Shown here: piece after piece, positions 62,449 through 64,000 of the stretch
Position numbering within the stretch: the stretch's first letter is position 1
How the letters are laid out: each line of letters opens with the position of its first letter
NCBI GenBank assembly: GCA_029269125.1
Contig: JARHXX010000020.1
Coordinates: 1 to 64,000 of the forward strand
From: Kiritimatiellaeota bacterium B1221
GTDB taxonomy: Bacteria > Verrucomicrobiota > Kiritimatiellia > SS1-B-03-39 > UBA6053
DNA length: 64,000 bases
Reading direction: 5' to 3'
Notes under the pieces: generated by a model
The model's input: the letters and a program-made list of their open reading frames with translations, nothing else
Databases searched by the model: none
What the model was told of the DNA's origin: nothing
Made by a program: the position numbers and the translations under genes

Positions 62449-64000
62449 ATGCTTCTTTCAGATCTTTCTATTAAACGACCGGTATTCGCGTCGGTGCTTT
62501 CCCTGTTGCTGATTGCCCTGGGGGTTGTGTCTTTTCAAATGCTTCCGCTGCGGGAATATCCCGATATCGATCCGCCCATCGTCTCGATCAACACCGAATA
62601 CACCGGGGCGGCGGCCAGTGTGGTGGAAACCCGGATTACCCAATTAATCGAGGATCGAATTGCGGGGGTGGAGGGGATTAATTTTATCAGTTCGAGCAGT
62701 CAGGACGGCGAGTCGCGTATCTCCGTGGAATTTTCCACCGGGCGGGATATCGACAATGCCGCCAATGATATTCGGGACCGGATTTCCGGGTTGCTGGATC
62801 TGTTGCCTGAAGAGGCGGATCCGCCTTCGATCGAAAAAACCGATTCAAGTGATGACGTGATTATCTGGCTGTCGTTGGTGAGTGAAAAAATGAGTGGTTT
62901 GGAACTCACGGATTATGCCAACCGGTATTTGGTGGACCGTCTCTCCGTGTTGCCCGGGGTTGCCCGGGTGCGGGTAGGGGGAGGTCTCGAATATTCCATG
63001 CGGATTTGGTTGGACCGCTCCAAGCTGGCGGCCCGTGATTTGACGGTGCAGGATGTAGAGAATGCGCTGCTCAGTCAGAACGTCGAGTTACCTGCGGGAA
63101 GTATTGAATCCGACACCCGTCAGTTCACTGCCCGCATTGAACGGGGATATCAAACGGTGGAGGATTTCAGAGAGCTGGTGATTGACCGGGGCGAAAACAA
63201 TTACCTGGTGCGTATCGGTGATGTCGCTCGGGTGGAAAAAGCCGCCATCGAGGACCGCACCATGTTTCGTGGAAACGGACAGCCGCGGGTGGGGATCGGT
63301 ATCATCAAACAATCCACTGCCAACACGATTGATGTGGCCCAGGCGGCGATTGATGAAGCGGAGACCATTGATCAGAATCTACCGGAAGGGATGAGCTTGT
63401 ATCCCGCATTTGACACCTCGGTGTTTATTCGAAATGCGATTCACGAGGTATACGTCACCCTGGGAATGGCCATTCTGCTGGTGGTGATCGTGATTTGGTT
63501 TTTCCTGGGGAATGTGCGGGCGATGCTGATCCCCGCGGTCACCATTCCGGTGGCGCTGGTGGCCACGTTCACCGTTCTTTTATTGATGGGATTCACCATC
63601 AATCTGCTCACTTTGTTGGCGATGGTATTGGCGATTGGATTGGTGGTGGACGATGCGATTGTGGTTTTGGAAAATGTGAGCCGCCGTATTGAAGAAGGGG
63701 AAACCCCGCTGGTGGCGGCGTATCATGGTTCGCGTCAGGTGGGATTTGCGGTGATTGCAACCTCAGTGGTGTTGATTGCGGTATTCACGCCGATTGCTTT
63801 TTTGGAAGGCGACTTAGGCCGACTGTTTTCCGAGTTTGCATTGACTATGGCGGCGGCGGTGTTTTTCTCCACCCTGGTGGCGCTTACGCTCTCTCCGATG
63901 TTGGCCTCCAAGCTGTTGAATAAGACCAGGAAGAATCGTCTTTCTCACAGGATTGACCGGGATTTTGAGAAGCTTCGCCATGGCTACCTGCGGGTGTTGA
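62449..64000 (+). CDS. RND multidrug efflux transporter, N-terminal part (runs off window)
   Basis: At least 517 residues from ATG 62449; the frame is open to the last base. First segment MLLSDLSIKRPVFASVLSLL is the hallmark N-terminus of AcrB/MexB-like pumps, followed by PLREYPDIDPP and the porter domains. The membrane part shows the proton-relay motif GLVVDDAIVVLENV. It exports drugs or other compounds with the adaptor encoded 6 nt upstream. Confidence 0.95.
   Translation, partial: MLLSDLSIKRPVFASVLSLLLIALGVVSFQMLPLREYPDIDPPIVSINTEYTGAAASVVETRITQLIEDRIAGVEGINFISSSSQDGESRISVEFSTGRDIDNAANDIRDRISGLLDLLPEEADPPSIEKTDSSDDVIIWLSLVSEKMSGLELTDYANRYLVDRLSVLPGVARVRVGGGLEYSMRIWLDRSKLAARDLTVQDVENALLSQNVELPAGSIESDTRQFTARIERGYQTVEDFRELVIDRGENNYLVRIGDVARVEKAAIEDRTMFRGNGQPRVGIGIIKQSTANTIDVAQAAIDEAETIDQNLPEGMSLYPAFDTSVFIRNAIHEVYVTLGMAILLVVIVIWFFLGNVRAMLIPAVTIPVALVATFTVLLLMGFTINLLTLLAMVLAIGLVVDDAIVVLENVSRRIEEGETPLVAAYHGSRQVGFAVIATSVVLIAVFTPIAFLEGDLGRLFSEFALTMAAAVFFSTLVALTLSPMLASKLLNKTRKNRLSHRIDRDFEKLRHGYLRVL

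Overview
The window reads as chromosome of a Gram-negative member of the PVC group, most likely Verrucomicrobiota (Opitutae/Puniceicoccales-like) or a close relative. The grounds are a PEP-CTERM protein, a prepilin-type protein with an AFTLIE cleavage site, the CINNLR motif seen in pilin-like proteins of this group, giant DUF11/cadherin-like surface proteins, outer-membrane assembly genes (BamD-like, LptE-like), and carbohydrate-active enzymes scattered among housekeeping genes. No rRNA, tRNA, CRISPR array, insertion sequence or prophage was seen. The first and last genes run off the ends of the window.

Layout: 1-5020 holds the end of a giant multidomain surface protein followed 4 nt later by a beta-barrel-like protein. 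A bidirectional terminator separates this from rpsB-tsf on the minus strand (5093-6946). 7172-10807 is a four-gene operon with 4-nt overlaps (sulfotransferase, GT4 glycosyltransferase, DUF2334 deacetylase, VTT membrane protein). Then come a Phd/VapC-type toxin-antitoxin pair, a CysJ-like flavoprotein and signal peptidase I. Three small uncharacterised minus-strand genes lie at 14874-16046. 16613-24315 is a second giant-protein/barrel pair, paralogous to the first, with nine tandem 303-bp repeats.

lepA and aspS follow on the minus strand, then a frameshifted small membrane-protein gene. 29039-33685 is a plus-strand operon of PTS Enzyme I, a PEGA-domain protein and a degenerate GT2-like membrane protein. 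33725-43626 looks like one carbohydrate-use locus: a cytoplasmic beta-propeller protein, a secreted beta-helix protein, a pseudopilin, a GH36 alpha-galactosidase, a membrane protein, a PEP-CTERM protein and a LacI-family regulator. An identical 18-bp perfect palindrome lies in front of the lacI gene and in front of the beta-helix operon, which ties regulator and target together.

43846-64000 mixes housekeeping genes (gluQRS, era, recO, AlkD-like), secreted or cytoplasmic sugar enzymes (GH16, GH63-like, a polysaccharide deacetylase and a secreted alpha/alpha-toroid-like protein), an envelope operon (BamD-like, LptE-like, a LamG-like protein, RecO), an NSS transporter with an overlapping 48-codon MetS-like subunit, and an RND efflux operon that leaves the window. 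The strongest candidates for an undescribed system are the duplicated giant-protein/beta-barrel cassette with its shared C-terminal module, the palindrome-linked LacI regulon, and the ptsI-PEGA-pseudoglycosyltransferase operon.
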